Source: Planctomycetaceae bacterium (GTDB lineage: Bacteria; Planctomycetota; Planctomycetia; Planctomycetales; Planctomycetaceae). From it: a stretch of DNA of 64,000 bases. Each line of letters begins with the position of its first letter. Positions within the stretch are counted from its first letter, which is position 1. The position numbers and the translations under genes are program-made. The DNA is taken from contig JANQRQ010000226.1 in assembly GCA_028284485.1 (NCBI GenBank), positions 1 to 64,000 on the forward strand, written 5' to 3'. This document shows positions 54,427 to 62,489 of this stretch, piece by piece. The notes beneath the pieces were generated by a model, which was not told the DNA's origin, ran no database searches, and saw only the letters and a list, made by a program, of their open reading frames with translations.

Positions 54427-55484
54427 GATTTGATCCGTTCCAAGACACGGACGAAATTGGCCCGGACATCCATCACATAAATGCGGTCGGCGTTCGGTCC
54501 GATTTCGATCGGGATATAACACGACTGTGCTGCCAATCGGCTGCCACGATCGAACTTGGTGGTATCCACGTAGCCGACCAATCCAAGGTACTCGCCATCG
54601 GGTGAATATTTTTTAACGCGGCCGACACCCGACTCGGCCGTGTAGAGCACATTGTCAGCAGCGAAATCGAAATTCACGGGATTGCAACAGGCAGCAAACC
54701 CTTTGATCGATGTGCGGTCGCGGCGCCCCCAACGACCTAGCAATTCGCCATCGAGTGAGAATCGGTTGACGCGGTGCCGCGAGTTTTCCGCAATCAGCAA
54801 TTCCCCATTCCGTATGTCCAAATCGAGATGGGCGCAACAACCGTATTGACGCTCGACGACCTGCTTCGCGCCCGTCAAGTCGCGCTGGAACCGATGGATT
54901 TCTTCCGTCGCCCGCAAACTCCACCCATCGCCGAACGCCAAGAAAACATAATCTTCGTTCGCCGTGATCCCGCTGGCGTGAGCTTCCGTCAAATAGCCAT
55001 CGTACAAATCTGCAAAGCTGATCGAATGCTTGGGTCGACCCGACGCATCGTAGCAGGTCATTCGTCCCATGCCCGCCACGTAGATGTCCCCGTCGGGCAT
55101 GGCATGGACCATCTTCGGGACTTGATCGTCCAGCCGCCATTCGTCGACCACTGTTCCTCGATCGTTGACGAACTTGATGGAATATTGCCGCTCGCCAGGG
55201 GCCGGTCCGCGTGCTCCGCGGCGTCGAATGGAATTTCGCGACGCGGCGTTCGAAGAGACTGCCAACAACAATCGTTGCTGATGGTCCATCGCCATGGTTT
55301 CGATTTTGCCACCCGAGCCAAGTGAGACCTTAATCGGCGCGACCTCAATATGCGTCGGATCACCGCCAGCAGTTGGCGGGACGTCGACGTTAATCGGACG
55401 CCGCTGGGCGTAGGTGGTGGTGTTGCAGAGGATCAACAGAGCCAGAAGGGTCGGCACACAAATCGCCGACGTGCGGAAGGACAT
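54423..55484 (-). CDS. Secreted NHL-type beta-propeller protein with CCNP motif
   Basis: 353 residues from ATG 55484, which starts a Sec signal peptide (MSFRTSAICVPTLLALLILCNTT...YAQ). The upstream extension in the same frame lacks a signal-like start. The mature protein is a propeller with strands such as IKFVNDRGTVVDEWRL, MPDGDIYVAGMGRMTCYDAS, LLIAENSRHRVNRFSLDGEL and NVLYTAESGVGRVKKYSPDG. It contains GFAACCNPVNF, the counterpart of GFSGCCNPVSF in the third gene, and a second Cys pair in YGCCAHLDLD. It is the first gene of the coupled operon. Confidence 0.82.
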   Translation of the reverse strand: MSFRTSAICVPTLLALLILCNTTTYAQRRPINVDVPPTAGGDPTHIEVAPIKVSLGSGGKIETMAMDHQQRLLLAVSSNAASRNSIRRRGARGPAPGERQYSIKFVNDRGTVVDEWRLDDQVPKMVHAMPDGDIYVAGMGRMTCYDASGRPKHSISFADLYDGYLTEAHASGITANEDYVFLAFGDGWSLRATEEIHRFQRDLTGAKQVVERQYGCCAHLDLDIRNGELLIAENSRHRVNRFSLDGELLGRWGRRDRTSIKGFAACCNPVNFDFAADNVLYTAESGVGRVKKYSPDGEYLGLVGYVDTTKFDRGSRLAAQSCYIPIEIGPNADRIYVMDVRANFVRVLERIKS

Positions 55485-56284
55485 GCGAATCTCCGGTGAA
55501 ATCAGCCGATCACGATCGATGACAGTACTTATTAAACCCCGCATTTCTCACGAGGTTTTGCCGAAACAGTTTTGATTCGGTACGCGGCACCAGCCTTCCT
55601 ACCTGCCATTCTATCGGATCGTAGGCGGTATTCACCCCCAAGAGAGGGGATTCTCGCCAGGAACTCTCTCAGCAATGCATTGCCGCAGCATGATTCTAGA
55701 CACCCTCGAGACTTACTGCAGCGGCTGGTGCACATTGAATCGCGTCGAGAACAACTCAAATGCCGCTTCGTCTTTTTTCAGCGTGCTTTAACGTGCCCGT
55801 GGTTGGAGGGCATCGCCCGAGACACGAGGCTTCCTTCCCGTTGCTCTGCCCAGCCCCGGCCACCCATTCCCAATTCTTAACAGTGACAATGCACGAGACC
55901 GAGAGAACAAGTCTTCTCAGCCGACAAAGACTCGATTCGCCCCTTGTGCGTCCGCATCTGCTGCAGTACTTGGCGAACGGTCCGATGACCAAACAATCGG
56001 ACATCATTTGGTCATCAGCGGATCGTGCTCGCCACGCTGCTGGGTCCGCAGGGTAATTTCACCGACGCAGATCGTGCCAAAAGCAACTTGATTCACCGAT
56101 GCCTTCCGTCCACCCTGTGAAGTCCGAATTCACCTGATGCATACGTCGCAGTCCTGACGGCTTCTCGGTTTTTTGTGAATGACGAGAAGAGTTCTCGGGG
56201 CTGATGATTACGGTAAATGGTGCTACTGTAGTTCGATTTATGTTGTGTGGTGGCAACACAACCATTTTTTGCACGCACGGCAAG
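55485..56284. other. Gene-poor stretch, no supported coding region
   Basis: Several short frames on both strands (up to about 100 codons) exist but none resembles a known family and none has a ribosome site. The composition of the best plus-strand frame (from 55760) is unremarkable. The only clear structure is the plus-strand terminator at 56241-56270, which has no obvious gene ahead of it. The stretch may be decayed coding sequence or carry a non-coding transcript. Confidence 0.5.
56241..56270 (+). terminator. Plus-strand intrinsic terminator without a gene upstream
   Basis: GTTGTGT pairs with ACACAAC around the loop GGTGGCA and is followed by CATTTTTTGC. The T-run is on the plus strand only; the nearest gene on the minus strand would not use it. 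Confidence 0.7.
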
Positions 56285-57292
56285 TTAAAGATGGTCCACG
56301 ACCTTAAGGCCCAGAAGTTTGCCCAATTGCTCGGCAGCGCGTCGTGGCTCGTCCGGGGATTCGTCAGGCGGCAGGTCGAGGCTCACGAGATTGATGCGAT
56401 CTCCTTTGAACGAATCCTCGATCAGGTTGATCTCATAACGCGTCACGCGCTCGGGGATTTCCTCTTTGCACAGCTGAAGAGCAACACAATCGACCTGCAG
56501 AACGGATTTCTCGTCATGATTTGAATAGATAATACGAATCGCTCCGTCATTCGTTTCGATGCGAACCGGATAGACATCGGCAGCGGGTTCAACGATCGAA
56601 CGGTCACGGCTGAACGCCCTTCTGTTGATTTCGGCTGCATTTTCGTCAATGACAGACAGCCGGCTCTTGTATCGGCGTTTATGGCCGACTTCCCACGTCG
56701 GCAGGCGATCGACTCGCAGCAGCGAATCGTCCGCCAGAGTGATGACGGCTTGCGTGTAGTTGCGGCTACCCTCGGCTAGGATTCGCGACAAAACATCAAA
56801 GACCCGCAGTGCATCGTCGCTTTGCACCGTGTAGCCAAGATGGGCGACCTCCTGTGTTTCAACGTGACGCAACAAAACGATCTTAAATCCGCGCCAAGTA
56901 CGATGCAGTTCCGTCTTGGCCCCCACTTGGTAATCGACGACAACACTTTGGCGGTTCAGCACAAGACGCGTCGGCAACAGAAAGAAGCCGTATTGAACGA
57001 TGACCTCATCCGCATCTGCCGGTATGCAAACGCTGCGGGGAAAGCACAGTTGGTGAATCACCGCCCAAAGAACCAACCCGACGGGCACGAGGATCACCAC
57101 CTTGGAATCCGACAAAAAAAACAAGAGCCCTGCAAAACCACCACCAACAACAATAACCATCGCCAAGCGACCCAGTTTTGGGCGGACCATCGTGCCTTGC
57201 GCCGTCTGCACGGCGTTGGGGTCAAACATTAACGGTCGCTTGCGAGTCTTGCGGACAAGTCGATTCCAGTCGGTGTTGGTCGGATCGTTCAT
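56285..57292 (-). CDS. Uncharacterised membrane protein, 335 aa
   Basis: The start MNDPTNTDWNRLVRKTRKRPLMFD is basic and hydrophilic; two adjacent hydrophobic segments lie at about 41-60 and 64-86 (LAMVIVVGGGFAGLLFFLS and VVILVPVGLVLWAVIHQL). The remaining 240 residues are soluble and probably cytosolic, with beta-strand-rich stretches (EVIVQYGFFLLPTRLVLNRQ, FKIVLLRHVETQEVAHLGY) resembling the layout of bPH-like/YdbT-type domains, though I cannot confirm this. No catalytic motif is visible. It is monocistronic; the genes around it are remnants. Confidence 0.68.
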   Translation of the reverse strand: MNDPTNTDWNRLVRKTRKRPLMFDPNAVQTAQGTMVRPKLGRLAMVIVVGGGFAGLLFFLSDSKVVILVPVGLVLWAVIHQLCFPRSVCIPADADEVIVQYGFFLLPTRLVLNRQSVVVDYQVGAKTELHRTWRGFKIVLLRHVETQEVAHLGYTVQSDDALRVFDVLSRILAEGSRNYTQAVITLADDSLLRVDRLPTWEVGHKRRYKSRLSVIDENAAEINRRAFSRDRSIVEPAADVYPVRIETNDGAIRIIYSNHDEKSVLQVDCVALQLCKEEIPERVTRYEINLIEDSFKGDRINLVSLDLPPDESPDEPRRAAEQLGKLLGLKVVDHL

Positions 57293-57567
57293 GGTCGATT
57301 ATTCACGTGATCGAAAACCGGAGCGGGCCTCTGCTACTCCGAGCAGAGGCGCACAAGCAGGAATTCCACAACTATGGCAGATATGCGACATCATACTTCC
57401 CACCGATGCTAACGGGGCAAGACCAGTCACGGATCATTCGTTTGTCAACGGATACGTCAAAAACGGCCGTTGTTGTTTGAGTCATGTAGGGTGGGTGCAG
57501 CGCAGCGAAACCCACCGCTCCTGGTGCTGACCTTTTTTGCCCGTGCACGTGATTTGAGTCGTCTGAC
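57293..57567. other. Intergenic stretch with REP-like palindrome
   Basis: Nothing is coded here that I can support. The REP-like palindrome at 57487-57516 lies in its second half, about 50 bp ahead of the RAYT remnant. Confidence 0.5.
57487..57516. repeat. REP-like palindrome next to the RAYT remnant
   Basis: TAGGGTGGGTGCAGCGCAGCG followed by AAACCCACC forms a stem GGTGGGT/ACCCACC. This is the pattern of REP elements that accompany RAYT transposases, here about 50 bp upstream of a RAYT remnant. Confidence 0.65.
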
Positions 57568-57834
57568 GTGATGAGTCGTTGCCTTCGGTCCCACATGGGA
57601 CAGGTGTACTTCTTCACCGTCGTAACCGATCACCGACGACCGATTCTCACCACCGATCTTGGGAGCGGGTGGCCCCGAAAGATTCGCTTTCAGGGCCCAC
57701 GGAGTCGGCAAGAGGCAGCAGAATCGACGCACGATCATTATAGCAATTGATGCGGTCCGACCCATGCGATGACGCAATGACAACCCATCATTTGGACATC
57801 CAACGAGTCGCAACCCGATCGTTTACCGATCAAC
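57568..57834 (+). pseudogene. Remnant of a REP-associated tyrosine transposase (RAYT, Y1_Tnp)
   Basis: The plus-strand frame gives SRCLRSHMGQVYFFTVVTDH followed by RRPILTTDLG, which is the characteristic N-terminal block of RAYT proteins (a G-x-Y-F-F-T-V-V-T strand, then R-R-P-I-L-T). After that the frame is lost; a later stretch reads IIIAIDAV in another frame, as in the region before the His-x-His catalytic motif. That catalytic motif and the whole C-terminal half are missing. It is an inactivated, truncated copy. The nearby REP-like palindrome supports the identification. Confidence 0.62.
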
Positions 57835-58279
57835 ATGATGAATGATCTGATGGACGTTTTGTTCAAAACGGCGGAAAGAACTGTTCACCGATATTAAGGG
57901 CGAGATTCCAATCTGGGTGCGCGTGGTATGCGACGCATCTGCAGATCCCAACCTCATCCGCGAATTCGAGATTGAAATGCTGTCGCCAAATGTAGAACCG
58001 TGCTTGTCATTATTCCGCACGACGGGTGCGTTTTGGATCATGACGGGCGCCCGCCAAGGGAATGTGGAGCGCATACGATCCATGTTTCAACATCCGACGG
58101 ACTAATGGGAGGTCGCGCATCGGGCCGGGCTTGCTGTCGGAATGGGTTGTTCCCCGTTGCGTGTGGATGAGGCCTGGAAGTCCTTAAGCGACACCGGATT
58201 TGCCGGCGAAACCTTGGAAAGTTTGACGGCTTTTATCAGCGGCTACACCGAGGGAAAGGACGATCGACGCGAGGCCTAG
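57835..58279 (+). pseudogene. Decayed gene: frameshift and in-frame stop
   Basis: From 57851 a frame reads through to a TAA at 58103-58105 and then continues, still in the same phase, to TAG at 58277-58279. The upstream part is KELFTDIKGEIPIWVRVVCD and a following SADPNLIREFEIEML stretch; the downstream part is EVAHRAGLAVGMGCSPLRVD and then EAWKSLSDTGFAGETLESLT. A start in another frame at 57835 (MMNDLMDVLFKTAER) suggests a frameshift near 57870. I do not recognise the family. It lies directly behind the transposase remnant. Confidence 0.5.
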
Positions 58280-58280
58280 A

Positions 58281-59708
58281 CTATCCGATCGATCCAGGAA
58301 CTTCGCAGACCGTCAGCCGACGATTCCAAGATTGCACAATGATTTCGTGGACAACGTTGCCGTACACATCGGTCAACCGGAAATCACGCCCGGAATAGCG
58401 ATACGTCAATCGCTCGTGGTCGAGACCCAACAGATGCAGAACTGTCGCGTGCAAATCGTGGATGTGCGTGCGGTTTTCAACCGCTTCATCGCCATATTCG
58501 TCGGTTTTGCCCCAGGTCATTCCGCCGCGCACGCCGCCACCGGCCAACCACATGGTGAAACCTTTGTTGTTGTGGCCACGCCCATCGCCGCGCGGATCGT
58601 CTGGCGTACGACCAAACTCACCGCCCCAAATCACCAGAGTATCGTCCAGCAGCCCACGCTGTTTGAGATCGGCCAGCAACGCTGCGATTGGCTGGTCGAC
58701 CTCCTGGCAGCGGGCCGGCATCAATCGCGCCACCCCGCCGTGATGATCCCAATTGTCGTGGGTCAGTTCGACGAATCGCACACCCCGCTCCACCAAACGA
58801 CGGGCCAGCAGACATTGGCGCCCGAAATCCTGCGTCGGCTGCTTGTCGGCAATTCCATACATCGCGAGCGTGGCTGCGGTCTCACGGGTCAGGTCCATCG
58901 CCTCCGGCATGGCCGACTGCATGCGAAACGCAAGTTCGAACGATTCGATCACGCCTTCTAGCTTTGGGCTCGCCTGCTTGCGTTCCAGTAAATCGCGATT
59001 CATCGACTGGAGAAAATCCAACTGATGTCGCTGTGCCTGGGCCGTCAATCGCGAATTGGTGGTGTTTTCAACTGTCGCCTGTTTGACCGGCTTGCTCATT
59101 GTGCCGATCGGAGTCCCTTGATAAATCGACGGTAAGAAAGCGCTACTGTAATTGCGTGCCCCACCTAATATCACGGGAGGTTTGATCGAAACAAAACCGG
59201 GTAAATTGTGGCTTTGTGAACCCAGGCCATACAGCACCCATGAGCCGATCGATGGTCGATGAAACTGAATGCTACCGGTGTGCAACTGCGTCAACCCAGC
59301 CCCATGCTCGGGGCTGTCGCAGTGCATACCGTTGAGCAGACATAAGTCGTCCGCATGCTTCGCGGTCTGTTGCATCAAGTCGGAAACCCACAAACCACTC
59401 TCGCCGTACTGCCGAAATCCCCATTGCGACCCGAACCACTTTTGTCCGTTTCGTTTGCTAGGTTCTCCGTGGTCGGCATTGAGCTTCGGCTTATAGTCGA
59501 ACGTTTCCATGTGCGACGGCCCGCCGCGCATGCACAAAAAGATGACCCGCTTCGCACGAGGTGCAAAATGTGGACGCTTTGGCGAAAGCGGGTTTGCCTT
59601 TGCGGCAAAAGATTCTTCTGCACAAAGCCCGGCCAGCGCCAACATCCCGAATCCACCGGAAGTGGATTTCAAGAGATCACGGCGTGTTAAATGATTGAAT
59701 TGATTCAT
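58281..59708 (-). CDS. DUF1501 domain protein, Tat-exported
   Basis: 475 residues from ATG 59708 (MNQFNHLTRRDLLKSTSGGF), whose twin arginines and following hydrophobic stretch form a Tat signal. The DUF1501 body has VIFLCMRGGPSHMETFDYKP, SIGSWVLYGLGSQSHNLPGF, LVERGVRFVELTHDNWDHHG and VIWGGEFGRTPDDPRGDGRG, a sulfatase/alkaline-phosphatase-like fold with metal-binding Asp, His and Asn residues. Planctomycete genomes encode many such proteins next to PSCyt-DUF1549-DUF1553 genes. The function is unknown. It is the last gene of a three-gene minus-strand run. Confidence 0.9.
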   Translation of the reverse strand: MNQFNHLTRRDLLKSTSGGFGMLALAGLCAEESFAAKANPLSPKRPHFAPRAKRVIFLCMRGGPSHMETFDYKPKLNADHGEPSKRNGQKWFGSQWGFRQYGESGLWVSDLMQQTAKHADDLCLLNGMHCDSPEHGAGLTQLHTGSIQFHRPSIGSWVLYGLGSQSHNLPGFVSIKPPVILGGARNYSSAFLPSIYQGTPIGTMSKPVKQATVENTTNSRLTAQAQRHQLDFLQSMNRDLLERKQASPKLEGVIESFELAFRMQSAMPEAMDLTRETAATLAMYGIADKQPTQDFGRQCLLARRLVERGVRFVELTHDNWDHHGGVARLMPARCQEVDQPIAALLADLKQRGLLDDTLVIWGGEFGRTPDDPRGDGRGHNNKGFTMWLAGGGVRGGMTWGKTDEYGDEAVENRTHIHDLHATVLHLLGLDHERLTYRYSGRDFRLTDVYGNVVHEIIVQSWNRRLTVCEVPGSIG

Positions 59709-59759
59709 ATGCAACTCAAACGGAATGGCCTTCATCGACCACAAACTGTACTTCGTATT

Positions 59760-62357
59760 CTATTCGAGATAACGAAACTCTGCACTGGCAAACAACGCCT
59801 GACAGAAATTGGTCCAGGCATAGGTCTCCAGACTTATGTGCTGCGCTTCATCATTAACCTTTCGACTGACTTGGCTGCCGGCGGACGCCATCGTCGACTG
59901 CCGACATTCGTCCAAATACATGCAGCTCCGTTCAACTTCAATACGAGTGGGATGCCGTGCAAAAAACTGGAGATAAGCACGTTCGATGCGTTCGTCATCC
60001 TCCGCATAGGAGTCGAGTAACTGGCGCGCAACTCGCTGTGCATGTTCGACCATGAACGGACTATTCATGACAAACAGTTGCTGCGACGCCATCGTCCGTT
60101 CTTGCCGCTTACCGACAATCAAGCTGGGATCGGCAAAATCGAACGTCTCCAGCATTTCCGGTAGCGACATTCGTGCCAATGGCAAATAGACCGTGCGCCA
60201 TGGCCGATTCAAGTCCTCGGGCGTCAGGATGTAGCGGGAGTTCAATTCATTCAGTTGAAATGTCGGGATGGTCGATTCGGCGATCGGTCGGGGATCGAGA
60301 ACTCCACTAATCGACAAAATCGCGTCTCGCAAGGGTTCCGCTTCCAACCGTCGATGATTCGCTCGCCAAATCAACTGGTTTTCCGGATCGACGGCATAAT
60401 TGCGCGGATCGTGATCGCTCGAAAGCTGGTACGCACGACTCAGCACGATTTCGCGGATCATCTGTTTGGTCGACCAACCCTGTCGCTGAAACCGCAACGC
60501 CAACCAATCGAGCAATCCCGGATGCGTCGGCTGTTCGCCGTTGGCCCCAAAGTTGTCGACGGTACGTACCAATCCTTCTCCAAACAGATGCTGCCAGATC
60601 CGATTGACGGCAACGCGTGCCGTTAGTGGATGGTCAGGCGACGTGATCCACTGCACCAACTCCAACCGGCCGCTCGAACCTGGCGGAATAGACAGGGCAT
60701 TACCGACAATGAAGTTCGATAAAAAACCACGTGGCACAACCTCGCCGTGTCGGTCAAATTCGCCGCGGATTCGAATCGCTGTGTTGACCGGTTCCTCAGC
60801 ATCATGGACAGCCATCGCGTAGTCGGGAAATGGTGGTGGATTGTCGACGATTTCAGCCAACTCGGCTTCCAGACCTTCAATCTTGCGATCCCATTCGGCG
60901 ATCTCGACCGAGAATTCTTCAATCGCGGTCAAAATTCCTTGAATCTCACTGTCGGCCTTTATGGCTGCTTCTGTTTTTCCGGCCGAGAGCATTTTCAGTT
61001 TGTTCTCGTGTGCCGACTTGTTGCGCACCACTCGATAACGATCGGATCGAGCAGTATTGCGAATGGCCGTTTGATCGGCAACCGCTTTTTTCCAGGCTTC
61101 GGCCGGGCCGGCCAACTCTTGTGCATGCTCTCCAATTGGCTGAAGTGGACGGTCATGGCCGTATTTGTTGCCCGGGGGTGCGGCTGTCCCGTACATCCAT
61201 TCGGTGCTGGTGAAGATCCCAGCTAGTGCATAGTAATCGCGTGTGGGAATCGGATCGAACTTATGATCGTGACAGCGGGCGCAACTGACCGTTAATCCCA
61301 ACATCGATCGGCTGATTAAATCGATCTGCTCGTCGACCACATCCATCTGAAACCGTTCGGTCTCGGTTTCCATGAACAGTTTCGGTCCCAGCGTCAAGAA
61401 ACCAGTCGCGATGAGTCGCTCGTCGCGACGTTGATACGAATCCGCCGGCATCAGATCCCCGGCAATCTGTTCGCGCAAAAACTGATCGAATGGTTTGTCA
61501 CTATTGAAAGCGTGAATCACATAATTGCGGTACCTCCAGGCATGGCGGTAAATGACATTGCGGTCGCCACCGTTCGTTTCAGCGAACCGTGCCAGGTCGA
61601 GCCAATGCCGGCCCCAACGCTCGCCAAATTGCGGCGATGCCAATAACCGATCGACAACCTGCTCCAAAGCTTCATCGGACGGATCGGCTTCAAAACGCTC
61701 AACAGCGTCCGGTGTCGGGGGAAGACCGATCAAATCGAAATAGACGCGCCGCAATAATGTGTGCGGTTGTGCCGACGGCACTGGTTGCAGATTCTCACGT
61801 TCGAGTCGCGCCAATAGAAAATGATCGATTTCGGAACGAGGCCAGTCGATTGTCTCAACGGAAGGAATGGCAACGCTACGAGGCGGCTCGAAGGCCCAAA
61901 ACCGTTTTCCAGATTCACGAACGTCACTTTCAGTGGGAGTTCGGCTCCGGCGGTTGCGAGGATCCGGCGCGCCGATCGCAATCCACTTTTCGAAGTTGGC
62001 AATGACCGATTCGGGCAACTTGCGATTGGGCGGCATTTCAAACTCGTCATACCGCAATGCCGACAGTAACAAACTCGCTTGGGGATCGTGCGGAACGACA
62101 GCCGCACCCGATGCACCTCCGGCCCGAGCCCCGTCTCGCGTATCAAGCCGAAGCCCCGCCTGCAGTTCGTCCGCATTCTCTGAATGGCATTTGTAACAAT
62201 GCGCAATCAAAACGGGGCGAATCTTCGACTCGAAAAACTCAAGCCCCTTCCGCGAGTCGGCTGGATTGTCGGCCGCCAGACACGAACCGCTTAAGACCAA
62301 CCCAAGACTGAGTAAGGTCCAAACACCGCGGTCCAAGGCGGTGAAGCGGTCGAACAC
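59760..62357 (-). CDS. PSCyt1-DUF1549-DUF1553 protein
   Basis: 865 residues. A signal peptide (LSLGLVLSGSCLAADNPADS) leads to a PSCyt1 cytochrome-like domain with the heme motif CYKCH (residues about 53-57) and EMPPNRKLPE. DUF1549 follows (WPRSEIDHFLLARLERENL, GERWGRHWLDLARFAETNG) with a second SCARCHDHKFDPIPTRDYY motif, then a coiled-coil-like stretch (EIAEWDRKIEGLEAELAEI) and DUF1553 (LTARVAVNRIWQHLFGEGLV, EIVLSRAYQLSS). The protein is secreted, probably with one or two hemes. It is paired with DUF1501 (51-bp gap) in the usual planctomycete arrangement; a link to sulfated-polymer use is suggested by the adjacent sulfatase. Confidence 0.92.
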   Translation of the reverse strand: MFDRFTALDRGVWTLLSLGLVLSGSCLAADNPADSRKGLEFFESKIRPVLIAHCYKCHSENADELQAGLRLDTRDGARAGGASGAAVVPHDPQASLLLSALRYDEFEMPPNRKLPESVIANFEKWIAIGAPDPRNRRSRTPTESDVRESGKRFWAFEPPRSVAIPSVETIDWPRSEIDHFLLARLERENLQPVPSAQPHTLLRRVYFDLIGLPPTPDAVERFEADPSDEALEQVVDRLLASPQFGERWGRHWLDLARFAETNGGDRNVIYRHAWRYRNYVIHAFNSDKPFDQFLREQIAGDLMPADSYQRRDERLIATGFLTLGPKLFMETETERFQMDVVDEQIDLISRSMLGLTVSCARCHDHKFDPIPTRDYYALAGIFTSTEWMYGTAAPPGNKYGHDRPLQPIGEHAQELAGPAEAWKKAVADQTAIRNTARSDRYRVVRNKSAHENKLKMLSAGKTEAAIKADSEIQGILTAIEEFSVEIAEWDRKIEGLEAELAEIVDNPPPFPDYAMAVHDAEEPVNTAIRIRGEFDRHGEVVPRGFLSNFIVGNALSIPPGSSGRLELVQWITSPDHPLTARVAVNRIWQHLFGEGLVRTVDNFGANGEQPTHPGLLDWLALRFQRQGWSTKQMIREIVLSRAYQLSSDHDPRNYAVDPENQLIWRANHRRLEAEPLRDAILSISGVLDPRPIAESTIPTFQLNELNSRYILTPEDLNRPWRTVYLPLARMSLPEMLETFDFADPSLIVGKRQERTMASQQLFVMNSPFMVEHAQRVARQLLDSYAEDDERIERAYLQFFARHPTRIEVERSCMYLDECRQSTMASAGSQVSRKVNDEAQHISLETYAWTNFCQALFASAEFRYLE

Positions 62358-62489
62358 GGCAAGCTCCTTTGGTGGGAGAATCGGGTTGTGTAGTCAGCCT
62401 CTCAATTACCCATCAATCCCTTTAGATGCGTTTGGATCTTACGGCAATTGTGGAAGAATTGAAAGATGATGGTGAATTGCCCCAAGCGA

